A DNA stretch of 64,000 nt from Saccharothrix coeruleofusca (GTDB lineage Bacteria; Actinomycetota; Actinomycetes; Mycobacteriales; Pseudonocardiaceae). The position numbers and the translations under genes were made by a program. This document shows, piece after piece, positions 26,868-37,147 of the stretch. The stretch spans positions 44,706 through 108,705 of the forward strand of contig NZ_BMRG01000011.1 in the NCBI RefSeq assembly GCF_014648515.1. The letters run 5' to 3'. The notes under the pieces are model-generated. The model was not told the DNA's origin. It did not search any database and saw only the letters and a program-made list of their open reading frames with translations. Each line of letters begins with the position of its first letter. The first letter of the stretch is position 1.

Positions 26868-27196
26868 CTCGGGTCGACCTCATTACCTCATCGCGACGCG
26901 CCCTCCCGGGGCGCCTTCCAGCGGCTCGTCGCGGGGCGCGACGGGCCTCAACACCACCCGCCATCGTAGGCAAGTCGTGAAGAGGTGTGCACGGACACAC
27001 GGCGGAACCGGTGCGCACCTCGTGGCGAACGGCGGACAAGCCGTCCGGGTGATCATCGTCTGACCGGATCAGGTGGCCGGATGCCGCAGCGTGATACGCC
27101 GTTCGCCTTCCTCCCGCGGAACCGCACACCCGTGCCAGAATGCGCCCACGACGGCCTCGCCAATTTCCGCGCGGCCGGACGGACGCGATCACGACG

Positions 27197-27238
27197 CGCC
27201 TTGATCGGTTCGTGATACGCCTTGATCGATCCGTGATC
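27197..27238. repeat. 21-bp tandem repeat, two units
   Basis: Units start CGCCTTGATCGGTTCGTGAT (27197) and CGCCTTGATCGATCCGTGAT (27218); 18 of 21 positions match. The TTGATCG..CCGTG core recurs at about 29187-29199 near the lpqB stop. Confidence 0.6.
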
Positions 27239-27276
27239 GGGCGGACGGCCGGTCCGGCGGCCCGCGCGAAGGGAAA

Positions 27277-27303
27277 CCCCGGCGCACAGGAGCGCCGGGG
27301 GTT
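27277..27303 (-). terminator. Hairpin after hpf
   Basis: CCCCGGCGC (27277-27285) pairs with GCGCCGGGG (27292-27300) around a 6-nt loop. Flanking A and T residues extend it, with T residues on the minus-strand 3' side. It lies 36 bases after the hpf stop. Confidence 0.75.
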
Positions 27304-27338
27304 CCGAGTCCGGATGGGGAGAAAGTCGGGAACGGGGA

Positions 27339-28022
27339 TCAGGCGAGCCTGATTACGCCGTAGTCGAATCCCTTTCTGCGGTAGACGACGCTCGGTCGTT
27401 CGCAGTCGGCGTCGAAGAAGAGGTAGAAGTCGTGTCCGACCAGTTCCATCTCGTAGAGGGCCTGGTCGACGGTCATGGGCTTGGCCGCGTGCTCCTTCTC
27501 GCGCACGATCTGGCCGGGCAGTTTGTCCTCGACGTCGTCCCAGCGCTGCTGCGCGGGCACCTCGGCCACGCCCTCGTACTCGGGTTCCGGCTCGGCGGCT
27601 TCGAGCAGCGCCGTGCGCCCGACCCTGCGGCCCTGGGCCTGTCCCGCGGACGCGGCGGTGGTGACGTCCGCCAGTCCGCCGGTCGCCTCGGCGACCGATG
27701 TCGGGCCTCGTCGCCCGTGGTGCACGCGCCTGCGGTCGTGCGCGCGGCGCAAGCGGTTCTCCAGCTTGGCCGTGGCGACGTCCAGCGCGGCGTAGAAGTC
27801 GCCCGCGCACGCCTCCGCGCGGACCACCGGTCCGCGACCCTTGGCGGTGATCTCCACCCGCTGGCAGTTCTTGGACTGCCTGCGGTTGGGCTCGTGGAAC
27901 AACTCCACGTCGAAGCGGATGACCTTGCGGTCGTAGCGCTCCAGGCGAGCCAGCTTGTCCGTCACGTGCACCCGGTAGTGATCGGGCACCTCGACGTTGC
28001 GGCCCTTTACGACGATGTCCAT
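27339..28022 (-). CDS. hpf: Long-form ribosome hibernation-promoting factor
   Basis: A 227-residue long HPF that dimerises 70S ribosomes into inactive 100S particles. The N-terminal S30AE domain (MDIVVKGRNVEVPDHYRVHVTDKLARLERYD, then QRVEITAKGRGPVVRAEACAGDFYAALDVATAKLENRLRRA) binds the 30S decoding area. A variable linker leads to the C-terminal dimerisation domain (MTVDQALYEMELVGHDFYLFF ... VVYRRKGFDYGVIRL). The ATG at 28022 has GGGAGGTCG upstream and begins at the domain; the frame is open further upstream but not conserved. It matches Rv3241c in position. Confidence 0.95.
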   Translation of the reverse strand: MDIVVKGRNVEVPDHYRVHVTDKLARLERYDRKVIRFDVELFHEPNRRQSKNCQRVEITAKGRGPVVRAEACAGDFYAALDVATAKLENRLRRAHDRRRVHHGRRGPTSVAEATGGLADVTTAASAGQAQGRRVGRTALLEAAEPEPEYEGVAEVPAQQRWDDVEDKLPGQIVREKEHAAKPMTVDQALYEMELVGHDFYLFFDADCERPSVVYRRKGFDYGVIRLA

Positions 28023-28451
28023 ACACGACCTCCCTCGCGTTGCTGCGAGCTCTGCCTGTGGATCGTTTCGGCGCCGGTTCCGTGATCGTTGTCGCGGACA
28101 GTGGACGAGGGTTGCCCTCAGTTCTCCACCGGCGCCAGGGTCATGGGCTGTTCGCCTCCTCCCCGCGAGCCGGGAACGCTGATAGCGGTGCACGTTAGCC
28201 CGGTATTCGCCGATGCGACAGCCCCCGAGGCGGGGGAACTGGAAGAAATCTTCGCGGTGACACAGCGCGACAACAAGGCACCACCTGCGACGGACCCGGC
28301 GACCGAGCGCCGCCGGGACGCCCAGCCCGATTCACCCGAACAGCCCAGCGGTGCGCTGGTGACCGGTGGCAGGCCGGCTACGTCGAACGGCCTCCGCGAG
28401 GACCTCATGACCGGCCAACGGGCGGGAACGCGGTCGAGTTCCCGATCCGAA
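28023..28451. other. Intergenic region between hpf and comF
   Basis: These 429 bases show open frames on both strands but none with convincing codon use, start signal or family resemblance. The region should carry the hpf promoter, but no consensus element stands out. A short GC hairpin (CCCCCG-AGG-CGGGGG) lies near 28226. Confidence 0.5.
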
Positions 28452-29084
28452 TCACCCGTGTGGGCTAGATATGCGGGCACTCGTGAACGCGAGGATCGCG
28501 GTTACCCGAAAACCGGCCCCTTTTAACACCGAAGCGCATTCGGCGGCCGTGGCACCCGTGGTGACCACGTCGTCCAGCAGCACCACGGCGCTGCCGGGTG
28601 GCGGCAGCCCCCGGCGCGACAGGAGCACCCGACCCGCCAGGTTGGCCCTGCGCGTCGCGCCGTCCAGGCCCACGGAATCGCGCACGCCGGGGGCCAGGCG
28701 CAGCGCGTCGGCCACCGCGAGGCCGGACGCCCGAGCCGCTCCCAGAACGTGGGAACCGCCGCGGCGGCGGGCGGCGGCCCGCCGGGAGGGCGCGGGCACC
28801 AGCCAGCACCGCCCGGCCCCGTCCCAGCGCGCTCCCGGCAGCCGGGGCAGCGCCGCCGTCAGCAACCCGCCGAACACCGCGGCCAGGTCGCGACGCCCGC
28901 GCTCCTTGAAGGCGAGCACGAGCTGCCGGGCCGCCCCGGTGTAATTCGCCAAAGCGAACATAGGTGGCCCGTGACCGGGTACAGGGAAAGGAGGGCCGAA
29001 CGCCGACAGGCACTTCGCGCAGGCGCGCACCCCGTCGGCTCCGCAGGCCGCGCACCGGGACGGGAACAGGAGGCTGAGCAGCAT
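28452..29084 (-). CDS. comF: ComF family phosphoribosyltransferase-like protein
   Basis: A 210-residue ComF/GntX protein. An N-terminal double zinc motif (FPSRCAACG ... CAKCLSAF) precedes a phosphoribosyltransferase domain whose PRPP loop is VVLLDDVVTTGATAAEC. The conserved LAFKERGRRDLA and LVPAPSRR segments are present. ComF proteins help DNA uptake or processing in competent bacteria, but the actinobacterial role is unknown. It follows lpqB with a 121-bp gap, as in M. tuberculosis. Confidence 0.93.
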   Translation of the reverse strand: MLLSLLFPSRCAACGADGVRACAKCLSAFGPPFPVPGHGPPMFALANYTGAARQLVLAFKERGRRDLAAVFGGLLTAALPRLPGARWDGAGRCWLVPAPSRRAAARRRGGSHVLGAARASGLAVADALRLAPGVRDSVGLDGATRRANLAGRVLLSRRGLPPPGSAVVLLDDVVTTGATAAECASVLKGAGFRVTAILAFTSARISSPHG

Positions 29085-29199
29085 GGGACGACTCTCCCAG
29101 CGGGTACCGACGATTCCGGAGCCCCGGAGGCCCTCCTGGTGACTCCCGATCGGGTGAAGTCGATCAACCGGAGAAGATCATCCGTGTTTGATCGTCCGT

Positions 29200-29211
29200 G
29201 GTTGATCAACC
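29200..29211. repeat. Palindrome spanning the lpqB stop codon
   Basis: GGTTGATCAACC is a perfect 12-bp palindrome and contains the lpqB stop (29206-29208). Related TTGATC/GATCAA words are crowded between 29160 and 29211. It may be a weak terminator or protein site. Confidence 0.4.
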
Positions 29212-30963
29212 GGGGTAGAACACCTGGGCCTCCGAGGAGACCTGCACCGGACTGGCCCGCCACACGTCGCCCAGGTCGCCCGCGCTCCACAGGCCGCTGC
29301 GGTCCACCGCGACCACGTTGCGCCCCGGCGCCGCGCTGACCGAGCCGACCGGGACGGTCAGGTTCGAGGTGTTGTAGCGCTCCAGGCGCAGGCCGTCCAC
29401 GTTCACCTTGACGATCGGCCACAGCGGCAGGGACGTGCTGGCCACCAGCACGTCCTGGGCCAGCCAGTCCAGCGACAGCGCGCTGGTGCCCAGCACCGAG
29501 GACTGCAGCGCCCTGGGCTGCCGGATCGCCACCGACGAGTCCTGGGCGCGCACCACCGCGGCCACCAGCAGCCTGCCGCCCGCCACCGCCGCCACCCGCG
29601 TGCCGTCGCGGGACAGCCGCAGCTCGGTGATCGGGCCGAACACCGCCAGCTCCGAGGCGTTGACCGCGCTGGCCGTCCAGCCGCGCTCGGTCCGGATCAC
29701 CCGCACCACGTTGGTGCCGTCCACGACCGTCCACACCTCGTCGCTGGGCTCCCCGGCCCGGCCGCTGAGCAGCCAGGTCGGCCTGGTCAGCGTGGTCGCG
29801 GGCAGGTCGACCACGGACAGCTCACCCTCCAGCTCGCCCACCCGCAGCCGCACCGAGCCCGACGCCAGCCTGCTGACCAGCGCCAGCTCCCCGCCGTCCA
29901 GCGACTGCGCGGCGCTGACCGCGTTGTAATCGCCCTCGCCCGCCGGACCGGGCACCGGCCTGCCGTCGGTCAGCTGCCGCACCTGCCCGCCACTGACCAG
30001 CAGCCCGTGCTGGTCGGCGTCCGGGATCGCCAGCGCCTCGCCGGTCTGCACGTCCGCGGAGCGCCACTCGGTCTGCTCGGTCAGGATCGGCTGGCCCTCC
30101 ACCAGCACCCGGATGCGGCTGGTGGACACCCCCGCCAGCGACCGCACCACCTGCGCCACGATCTGCTTGCGCACCTGCACGGTGAGGTCGCCGACCTTGG
30201 CCAGGTCGACCTCCAGCGCCCCGTCGTCGTCCTCGTGGGTGTCCTGCCGCTGCGCCGCGCCCGCCGGGATCGCCGTGGCCAGCGCGCCGCGCATGGCGTC
30301 CGCCGGTCCGCGCAGCAGCAGGTCGGTCACCCGCCGGGGGACCGACGTGGACGGCGGCGTCACCACGTAGCGCGGGTCGGGCACCAGCACGCTGAAGTCC
30401 GGGCTCCAGAAGTACAGCGTGACCCGGCGGAAGTTCGCCTGGAACCCGTTGAGCGGCATGTAGATGCCCTCCGGCGGGTCGGAGATGCGCCACTGCCCCT
30501 CGTCGTCGCGCTCGACCCCGATGGGCGTGTTCAGCTCGCCCACGTGCTGCACGAACGAGTAGTCCTGGGTCTGCAGCCTGCCCACGTTGCGGCCCTGGAG
30601 CAGCACCGTGCGGGAGTCGCTGTCGGAGGACCCGGTGGTGGACTCCGCCGTCGGCGGCACGGTGTTGAACGTGGTCTCGATGATGGTCGGGGTGGCCTTG
30701 GTGTCCCAGGTCCGCCTGGCCTCCTCGGTCAGGTACGCCTTGGCCGCGGCGTAGTCGCCCTCCGGGTTGGCGGAGGCGTTGACGAACTCGCGGACCAGGT
30801 TGAGCGGGTCGATGTCCCTGGTCGGCGCGGGCGCCTCGGCCTGCGTCGGGCTGCCCGCCGACGGGTTGATCGGCACCGGCGAGGTCTGCGTCGGGATCGC
30901 CGCGCACCCCGCCAGCGCCAGCAGCGCGACCATCGCGACCACGGCGGCCACCAGCCTGCTCAC
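29206..30963 (-). CDS. lpqB: Lipoprotein LpqB
   Basis: A 585-residue lipoprotein that modulates the MtrAB system in actinobacteria. The signal peptide ends in the lipobox LAG-Cys20 (LLALAGC). A GerMN-type domain lies in the first half (VTLYFWSPDFSVLVPDPRYVV, VTDLLLRGPADAMRGAL, RIRVLVEGQPILTE), and a C-terminal half with repeated strands resembles a beta-propeller (GELALVSRLASGSVRLRVG, TRVAAVAGGRLLVAAV). The GTG start overlaps the mtrB stop by four bases. It is anchored on the outer face of the membrane next to MtrB. Confidence 0.95.
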   Translation of the reverse strand: MSRLVAAVVAMVALLALAGCAAIPTQTSPVPINPSAGSPTQAEAPAPTRDIDPLNLVREFVNASANPEGDYAAAKAYLTEEARRTWDTKATPTIIETTFNTVPPTAESTTGSSDSDSRTVLLQGRNVGRLQTQDYSFVQHVGELNTPIGVERDDEGQWRISDPPEGIYMPLNGFQANFRRVTLYFWSPDFSVLVPDPRYVVTPPSTSVPRRVTDLLLRGPADAMRGALATAIPAGAAQRQDTHEDDDGALEVDLAKVGDLTVQVRKQIVAQVVRSLAGVSTSRIRVLVEGQPILTEQTEWRSADVQTGEALAIPDADQHGLLVSGGQVRQLTDGRPVPGPAGEGDYNAVSAAQSLDGGELALVSRLASGSVRLRVGELEGELSVVDLPATTLTRPTWLLSGRAGEPSDEVWTVVDGTNVVRVIRTERGWTASAVNASELAVFGPITELRLSRDGTRVAAVAGGRLLVAAVVRAQDSSVAIRQPRALQSSVLGTSALSLDWLAQDVLVASTSLPLWPIVKVNVDGLRLERYNTSNLTVPVGSVSAAPGRNVVAVDRSGLWSAGDLGDVWRASPVQVSSEAQVFYPG

Positions 30964-32684
30964 CGGACCTCCTCCCGCTCCCCGTCCACCGGCTCCGCGG
31001 GCTGCCAGGCGAACTCCTGCTCGGCGGGCTCGACCTCCTCGACCGCGGGCTCGGGCTCCGACTCGGCCTCCACGGCGGGCAGGTCGGGCGGCTCCAGCGG
31101 CAGCGGGCTGTGCGCGAGCTCGTGCCCGCGCCTGCACGGCAGGGTCAGCCGGAACACCGCGCCGTAGCCGCGCTCGCCCCACGCCTGCAACCAGCCGCCG
31201 TGCAACCGGGCGTCCTCCAGGCTGATCGACAGGCCGAGGCCGGTGCCGCCGGTGCGCCGGTTGCGCGACGGGTCGGCCCGCCAGAACCGGTTGAACACCA
31301 GGTCCGCCTCGCCGGGGCGCAGGCCGACACCGTGGTCGCGCACGGTCACCGCGACCGCCTCGCCGTCGCTGCGCAGGGTCAGCTCCACCGGCAGGCCCTC
31401 CCCGTGGTCGACGGCGTTGGCCAGCAGGTTGCGCAGGATGCGCTCGACCCGGCGGGCGTCCAGCTCCGCGGTCACCTCGTGGTCGGGCAGGTCCATCACG
31501 ATGGCGGACCCGCTGCTGGTGGCGATGGCGCGCACCGCGTCGTGCGCCCGCCGGGCCAGCACCCGCACGTCCACCACCTCCGCGGCCAGCTCCTCCACGC
31601 CCGCGTCCAGCCTGCTGATCTCCAGCAGGTCGCCCAGCAGCGACTCGAACCGGTCCAGCTCGTCCACCAGCAGCTCGGTGGAGCGGGCCAACCCGGCCGG
31701 GAACTGCTCGCGCGAGGCGTGCAGCACGTCCGCCGCCATCCGCACGGTGGTCAGCGGGGTGCGCAGCTCGTGCGAGACGTCGGAGGTGAACCGGCGCTGG
31801 AGCTGCCCGAACTCCTCCAGCTGGTGGATCTGGCGCTGGATGCTGGCGGCCATCTCGTTGTAGGACTCGGCCAGCCGCGCCACGTCGTCCTCGCCGACCA
31901 CCGGCATCCGCTCGTCCAGGCTGCCCTCGGCGAACCGCTCGGCGATCTCGGCGGCCTGCCGCACCGGGCGGACCACCTGCCGGGTGACCAGGTTGGCGAT
32001 CACCGCCAGCAGCAACAGCAGCACCAGGCCGCCGACCACCAGGGTCTGCTGCACCACCTCGGCGGTGGCCTGCTCGCCGGTCAGCGGGAACAGCAGGTAC
32101 AGCTGCATCGGCCGGGCCGAGGAGTTCACCGGCAGGCCGACGGCCAGGAACGTGGTGGGGCCCGTCTCGCGGTCCACGGTGGAGATCTGGGTGCCCGCGT
32201 GGCCGCCCTCGACCAGCTTGCGCAGGCCCTCGGGCACGTCGACGTAGGGGCCGACGGCGTTGGTCTGGCCGTCCGTGCCGACCAGCGCCGCGTCGGCCAG
32301 CACCGGCTCGAACGCGCCCGCGCCCGAGCTGGCCGCCTCCTGACCGGAGGAGTTGATCTTGTTCAGCGCGGTGGTGAACCGCGCCTTGACGCTGTCCGGG
32401 CCGGGGTTGAGGCCGGACAGGTCCGGCTGGATCACCGCGGCGCTGGCGTTGGCCTGCCGGATCGCGGCATCGGTCTTGGTCTGCAGCAGCTGGTCGGTGA
32501 TCTGCACCTGCAACACCATGACCAGCACGAACACCACGGCCGACGACAGCGCGAGGGTGCTCACCACCACGCGCAGCTGCAACGAGCGCCGCCACAGCTC
32601 GCCGAACGCGCCCCAGTGCCGCCGCGCGCGCTCGACCGCGCGGCGCGCCAGGCGCACAACGGGGTCCAACGCGCGCGGGCTCAT
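30960..32684 (-). CDS. mtrB: Sensor histidine kinase MtrB
   Basis: 574 residues. A first membrane helix (about 38-60) and a second (about 213-233) bracket an extracytoplasmic domain of about 150 residues. HAMP follows, then HisKA with phospho-acceptor His305 (TSDVSHELRTPLTTV), and HATPase with the N box (RNLLANAVDHGE), G1 (VRDHGVGL) and G2 (RTGGTGLGLSIS). The long acidic Pro/Glu-rich C-terminal tail is typical of actinobacterial MtrB. With MtrA it controls cell wall metabolism, division and osmotic responses. It lies 16 bases after mtrA and is coupled to lpqB. Confidence 0.96.
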   Translation of the reverse strand: MSPRALDPVVRLARRAVERARRHWGAFGELWRRSLQLRVVVSTLALSSAVVFVLVMVLQVQITDQLLQTKTDAAIRQANASAAVIQPDLSGLNPGPDSVKARFTTALNKINSSGQEAASSGAGAFEPVLADAALVGTDGQTNAVGPYVDVPEGLRKLVEGGHAGTQISTVDRETGPTTFLAVGLPVNSSARPMQLYLLFPLTGEQATAEVVQQTLVVGGLVLLLLLAVIANLVTRQVVRPVRQAAEIAERFAEGSLDERMPVVGEDDVARLAESYNEMAASIQRQIHQLEEFGQLQRRFTSDVSHELRTPLTTVRMAADVLHASREQFPAGLARSTELLVDELDRFESLLGDLLEISRLDAGVEELAAEVVDVRVLARRAHDAVRAIATSSGSAIVMDLPDHEVTAELDARRVERILRNLLANAVDHGEGLPVELTLRSDGEAVAVTVRDHGVGLRPGEADLVFNRFWRADPSRNRRTGGTGLGLSISLEDARLHGGWLQAWGERGYGAVFRLTLPCRRGHELAHSPLPLEPPDLPAVEAESEPEPAVEEVEPAEQEFAWQPAEPVDGEREEVR

Positions 32685-32700
32685 CCTCGGGTCTCCCCGA

Positions 32701-33387
32701 TCACGGAGGACCCGCCTTGTAGCCGACGCCGCGGACGGTCAGCACGACCTCCGGGTGCTCCGGGTCGCGCTCCACCTTCGACCGCAACCGCTGCACGTGC
32801 ACGTTGACCAGCCGGGTGTCCGCCGCGTGCCGGTAGCCCCACACCTGCTCCAGCAGCACCTCGCGGGTGAACACCTGGCGCGGCTTGCGGGCCAGCGCCA
32901 CCAGCAGGTCGAACTCCAGCGGGGTGAGCTGGATCGGCCTGCCCTCGCGCAGCACCTCGTGGCCGGGCACGTCGATGGTCAGGTCGCCGATCTGCAGCAC
33001 CTCGGCGGGCTCGGCCTCGGTGCGGCGCAGGCGGGCGCGGATGCGCGCCACCAGCTCCTTGGGCTTGAACGGCTTGACCACGTAGTCGTCCGCGCCGGAC
33101 TCCAGGCCCAGCACCACGTCCACGGTGTCGCTCTTCGCGGTCAGCATGACGATCGGGACGCCCGACTCGGAGCGGATCGCCTTGCAGACGTCGATGCCGT
33201 TCATGCCCGGCAGCATCAGGTCCAGCAGGACCAGGTCCGGTTTCAACTCACGCAGGGCGGGCAGCGCGCGAGCGCCGTCGGCGACCACCGCCGTGTCGAA
33301 GCCCTCGCCCCGCAGCACGATGGTCAGCATCTCCGCCAGAGCGGGGTCGTCGTCCACCACCAGCACGCGTGCCTTCATGCCGAACAT
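32701..33387 (-). CDS. mtrA: Response regulator MtrA
   Basis: A 228-residue OmpR/PhoB-type regulator, nearly identical in layout to M. tuberculosis MtrA (also 228 residues). The receiver has the acidic pocket VDDD (11-14), phospho-acceptor Asp56 (LVLLDLMLPGMNG) and the KPFKPKEL lysine. The winged helix (LTPLEFDLLVALARKPRQVFTREVLLEQVWGYRH, DTRLVNVHVQRLRSKVE) ends VVLTVRGVGYKAGPP. ATG 33387 gives the family length; ATG 33378 is an alternative. It starts the mtrA-mtrB-lpqB-comF operon. Confidence 0.97.
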   Translation of the reverse strand: MFGMKARVLVVDDDPALAEMLTIVLRGEGFDTAVVADGARALPALRELKPDLVLLDLMLPGMNGIDVCKAIRSESGVPIVMLTAKSDTVDVVLGLESGADDYVVKPFKPKELVARIRARLRRTEAEPAEVLQIGDLTIDVPGHEVLREGRPIQLTPLEFDLLVALARKPRQVFTREVLLEQVWGYRHAADTRLVNVHVQRLRSKVERDPEHPEVVLTVRGVGYKAGPP

Positions 33388-33574
33388 CGTCCCACTAGCG
33401 GTCCGGTGCCCCCGCACCACCCAGTGATCATCACTGCTGGTCATCACGCGGGTCCGATCCGCAACCAGCCGCTGTCGCCGTTCCACGGGCCCACCTCGCC
33501 GTCGCCGCCGCGCTCGTCAGCGACTCATCGGCGGGGGTGTCTCGTTTCGTTACCGCGGTGGTAACCAGGTCGCT

Positions 33575-34216
33575 CTAACGGGTCAGCAGGCGCTCCAGCA
33601 ACGGCTCCACCCGCAGGTCCGCGGTGCCGTCGACGACCTCCCACGGCGACAGCCACCCGGCGGCGGCCAGCTCGTCGTAGACCGCGCCGCAGCGCTGCTG
33701 GAGCCCGCCGTCGGACTCGTAGACGTCCCGGTCGCGGTCCTCGGTCGCCTCGCGGTGGGCGGCGCGGTCGGCGGCCACCTCCACGGGCACGCGCAGCAGC
33801 AGCTGCAGGTCCGGCAGCGGCAGCCGGAACCGGTCGACCTCCAGCGCGCGGACCCACTCGACGAACCCGCCGTCCGCCCGCTGGCGCAGCCTCGCCGCGC
33901 CGTAGGCGGCGTTGGAGGCGATGTACCGGTCGAGCAGCACCACGTCGTAGGAGTCGAGGTCGGCGCGGATGCGGTCGGCGGCGCCGCGCCGGTCCAGCGC
34001 GTAGAGCACCGACATGCCGTGCACCGAGTCGGTGAGGTCGCCGAGCCTGCCGTGCAGGGCGTCGTCCACCAGGTCGGCGTGCACGTCCTCGCCGTAGCGC
34101 GGGAACGCCCCGGTGGTGACCCGCGCCCCGCGCGCGGCCAGCGCGTCGGTCAGCGCCTTGGTCAGCGTGCGCTTGCCCGCGCCGTCCAGTCCTTCGATCA
34201 CCACGAGCTTTCCCAC
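33575..34216 (-). CDS. tmk: Thymidylate kinase (mycobacterial-type)
   Basis: 213 residues, converting dTMP to dTDP. The P-loop is IEGLDGAGKRTLTKAL, with Arg in the last position as in M. tuberculosis Tmk. The DR(Y/H) motif is VVLLDRYIASNAAYGAARL and the LID side is shown by RDVYESDGGLQQRCGAVYDELAAAGW. GTG 34216 is chosen because a TAGGGT -10 box (34229-34224 on the minus strand) is 7 nt away; GTG 34225 is open too. In mycobacteria the gene is flanked by sahH and mtrA; here an XRE regulator separates it from ahcY. Confidence 0.93.
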   Translation of the reverse strand: MGKLVVIEGLDGAGKRTLTKALTDALAARGARVTTGAFPRYGEDVHADLVDDALHGRLGDLTDSVHGMSVLYALDRRGAADRIRADLDSYDVVLLDRYIASNAAYGAARLRQRADGGFVEWVRALEVDRFRLPLPDLQLLLRVPVEVAADRAAHREATEDRDRDVYESDGGLQQRCGAVYDELAAAGWLSPWEVVDGTADLRVEPLLERLLTR

Positions 34217-34229
34217 GGCGCTCACCCTA
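34217..34229 (-). promoter_or_regulatory. Leaderless promoter of tmk
   Basis: TAGGGT on the minus strand (34229-34224) is 7 nt from the GTG at 34216. Confidence 0.5.
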
Positions 34230-34310
34230 AAGCGACCACCCTGAGGGGCACCCATTGCCCGCCATCAGGGGCACAGGTAACCCATACGGGTGATCGCCAG
34301 TCCTGTATGA

Positions 34311-35345
34311 GTGACTACGGTGGACGCACCTTGGGGCCCTGCGGAAGGTGGTGCCGCGGTGACCGCGGATTCCGGGCACGCCGGGCCGGTGGACGAACCG
34401 GTCGGCCACCCGACCGGGGAACTCCCCGGCACTCTCGCCGAGACCCTGCGCTACGGCCCGTTCCACCGGGCGCTGCGCGACTCCATCGCCCACCGCGGCC
34501 TGTCGCTGGCCCGCCTGCGCGCCCGGCTGGAACGGCTCGGCGTGCCGGTCGGGCAGTCCACGCTGAGCTACTGGCAGCGCGGCCTGCGCCACCCCGAAGT
34601 ACCACGGGCCGTGCCGACCGTCCGCGCGCTGGAAACCGTGCTGGAACTGCCGCCGGAATCGCTGGTGGCGCTGGTCGAACCACAGCCCCGAGCACGCCCG
34701 CAGCACGTCGCGCCCCCGTTTGCCGGATCGACGGGGGCGTGGGCTGACCCCGCGCCGCTGCTGGCCGAGTTCGAGGCCGTGCCGCGCAGCGCGCGGTCCA
34801 ACGCCGACCTGGAAGTGCTCGCCGTGCACGACACCGTGCTGGTCGGCGCCCAGCGGGAACAGCGGGCGATCACCACGCGGATGGTCGTGCGCGCGCTGCG
34901 CGCCGGACCCGACCGCTACCTGGCGGTGCACCAGGGCGACGAGGGCTGCCTGATCGACAAGGCGCTGGTCCGGCCCGCCGAGGGGTGCAGGCAAGGGCGG
35001 GTGCGCAGGCAGAGCGCGTCGCGCGGGCTGGCGTTCGAGCTGCTGTTCGACCGGAAGCTGGCCGAGGGCGAGGAGCACGTGTTCAGCTTCACCGTGCTCG
35101 ACGACACCGGCGGGCCGACACCGGGGCACCACCGCACCTTCCGCGACCCCTGCCGCGGCTACCTGCTCCAGCTCGCGTTCCACCGGCGGTCGCTGCCCGC
35201 GCGGTGCACCAAGCAGTTCCGCCAGGAACCCGAGGCCACCCCCGTCGAGGTGGGCGAGCTGGTGTGCGGGCTGGGCGGGGTGGTCAGCGCCTACTTCTCC
35301 GACGTCGGTCCCGGCCTGGCAGGCGTCACCGTCGAGTGGACCTGA
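34311..35345 (+). CDS. XRE-like helix-turn-helix regulator
   Basis: 344 residues. A disordered start of about 45 residues leads to an XRE-type HTH (FHRALRDSIAHRGLSLARLRARLERLG, VGQSTLSYWQRGLRHPE, VRALETVLELPPESLVALV). A mainly beta C-terminal half follows (ERAITTRMVVRAL-like strands, RQSASRGLAFELLFDRKLAEGEEHVFSFTV) of unknown function, perhaps ligand-binding. Such proteins occur singly in Pseudonocardiales and Streptomyces. It is inserted, on the opposite strand, between ahcY and tmk, which are neighbours in mycobacteria, and is followed by composite repeat D. GTG 34320 is an alternative start. Confidence 0.8.
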   Translation: MTTVDAPWGPAEGGAAVTADSGHAGPVDEPVGHPTGELPGTLAETLRYGPFHRALRDSIAHRGLSLARLRARLERLGVPVGQSTLSYWQRGLRHPEVPRAVPTVRALETVLELPPESLVALVEPQPRARPQHVAPPFAGSTGAWADPAPLLAEFEAVPRSARSNADLEVLAVHDTVLVGAQREQRAITTRMVVRALRAGPDRYLAVHQGDEGCLIDKALVRPAEGCRQGRVRRQSASRGLAFELLFDRKLAEGEEHVFSFTVLDDTGGPTPGHHRTFRDPCRGYLLQLAFHRRSLPARCTKQFRQEPEATPVEVGELVCGLGGVVSAYFSDVGPGLAGVTVEWT

Positions 35346-35366
35346 CCCGCAAACTCCGCGCGCTCC

Positions 35367-35500
35367 GCGCGCGCCCCCTGGTGCGTCGGCAAGTACTACC
35401 AGAGGGATGTGCGGGGGCCGGTAACTACTACCCGAGGTGCGCGGAAGCGCCGGTCAGGGCGCGAAAGTGCGGGTCGGGGTGTCGGAACGCGCGACTCGCG
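35367..35500 (-). repeat. Composite intergenic repeat, copy D (minus orientation)
   Basis: The reverse complement of the C/F element. The core GCAAGTACTACC ... GGTAACTACTACCC lies at about 35390-35434, the GC-rich right-arm sequence precedes it and CGACTCGCG (35492-35500) ends it. It lies between the convergent XRE and ahcY genes. Confidence 0.8.
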
Positions 35501-35541
35501 GGGGCGACACGCCCAACACGCCCATAAGTGGGTGGCACCGA

Positions 35542-35580
35542 GGGCGGGCGTGGGCGGGATGGGCCCGCCCACGCCCGCCC
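35542..35580 (-). terminator. Hairpin after ahcY
   Basis: A perfect 17-bp GC-rich stem, 35542-35558 with 35564-35580 (arm GGGCGGGCGTGGGCGGG), has a 5-nt loop and lies 11 bases past the ahcY stop. Confidence 0.8.
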
Positions 35581-35591
35581 ACGCCGGGAGG

Positions 35592-37055
<1,464 letters not shown>

Positions 37056-37147
37056 CGAGGATTCCTCCATCTCGGGGTTCATCCGACACTACCGCCCGCC
37101 ACGCCGGTCGGTCCGGGTCGTCCGCAACTCGGCGCGAATACACCACT

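Larger units (their letters stand above)
26868..27338. other. Intergenic region between secA and hpf
   Basis: These 471 bases hold no convincing gene. They should contain the secA promoter, although no clear -35/-10 pair was recognised. Seen here are repeated CGTGATACGCC (27089 and 27211 areas), a 21-bp tandem repeat at 27197-27238, and the hpf terminator at 27277-27303. Confidence 0.6.

Noticed and set aside
28089-28526. Open frame of 145 codons between hpf and comF
   Set aside because: It overlaps the comF 3' end antisense, has low complexity, mixed third positions and no recognised domain.
33549-33565. GTTACC-N5-GGTAAC as an MtrA box or tmk terminator
   Set aside because: MtrA sites are described as direct repeats of GTAAC; this is an inverted repeat of only 6 bp, lying 10 bases before the tmk stop side, so neither role is supported.
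37056-37147. SAH riboswitch upstream of ahcY
   Set aside because: The leader is under 100 nt, shared with a divergent gene, and shows no recognisable conserved stems.
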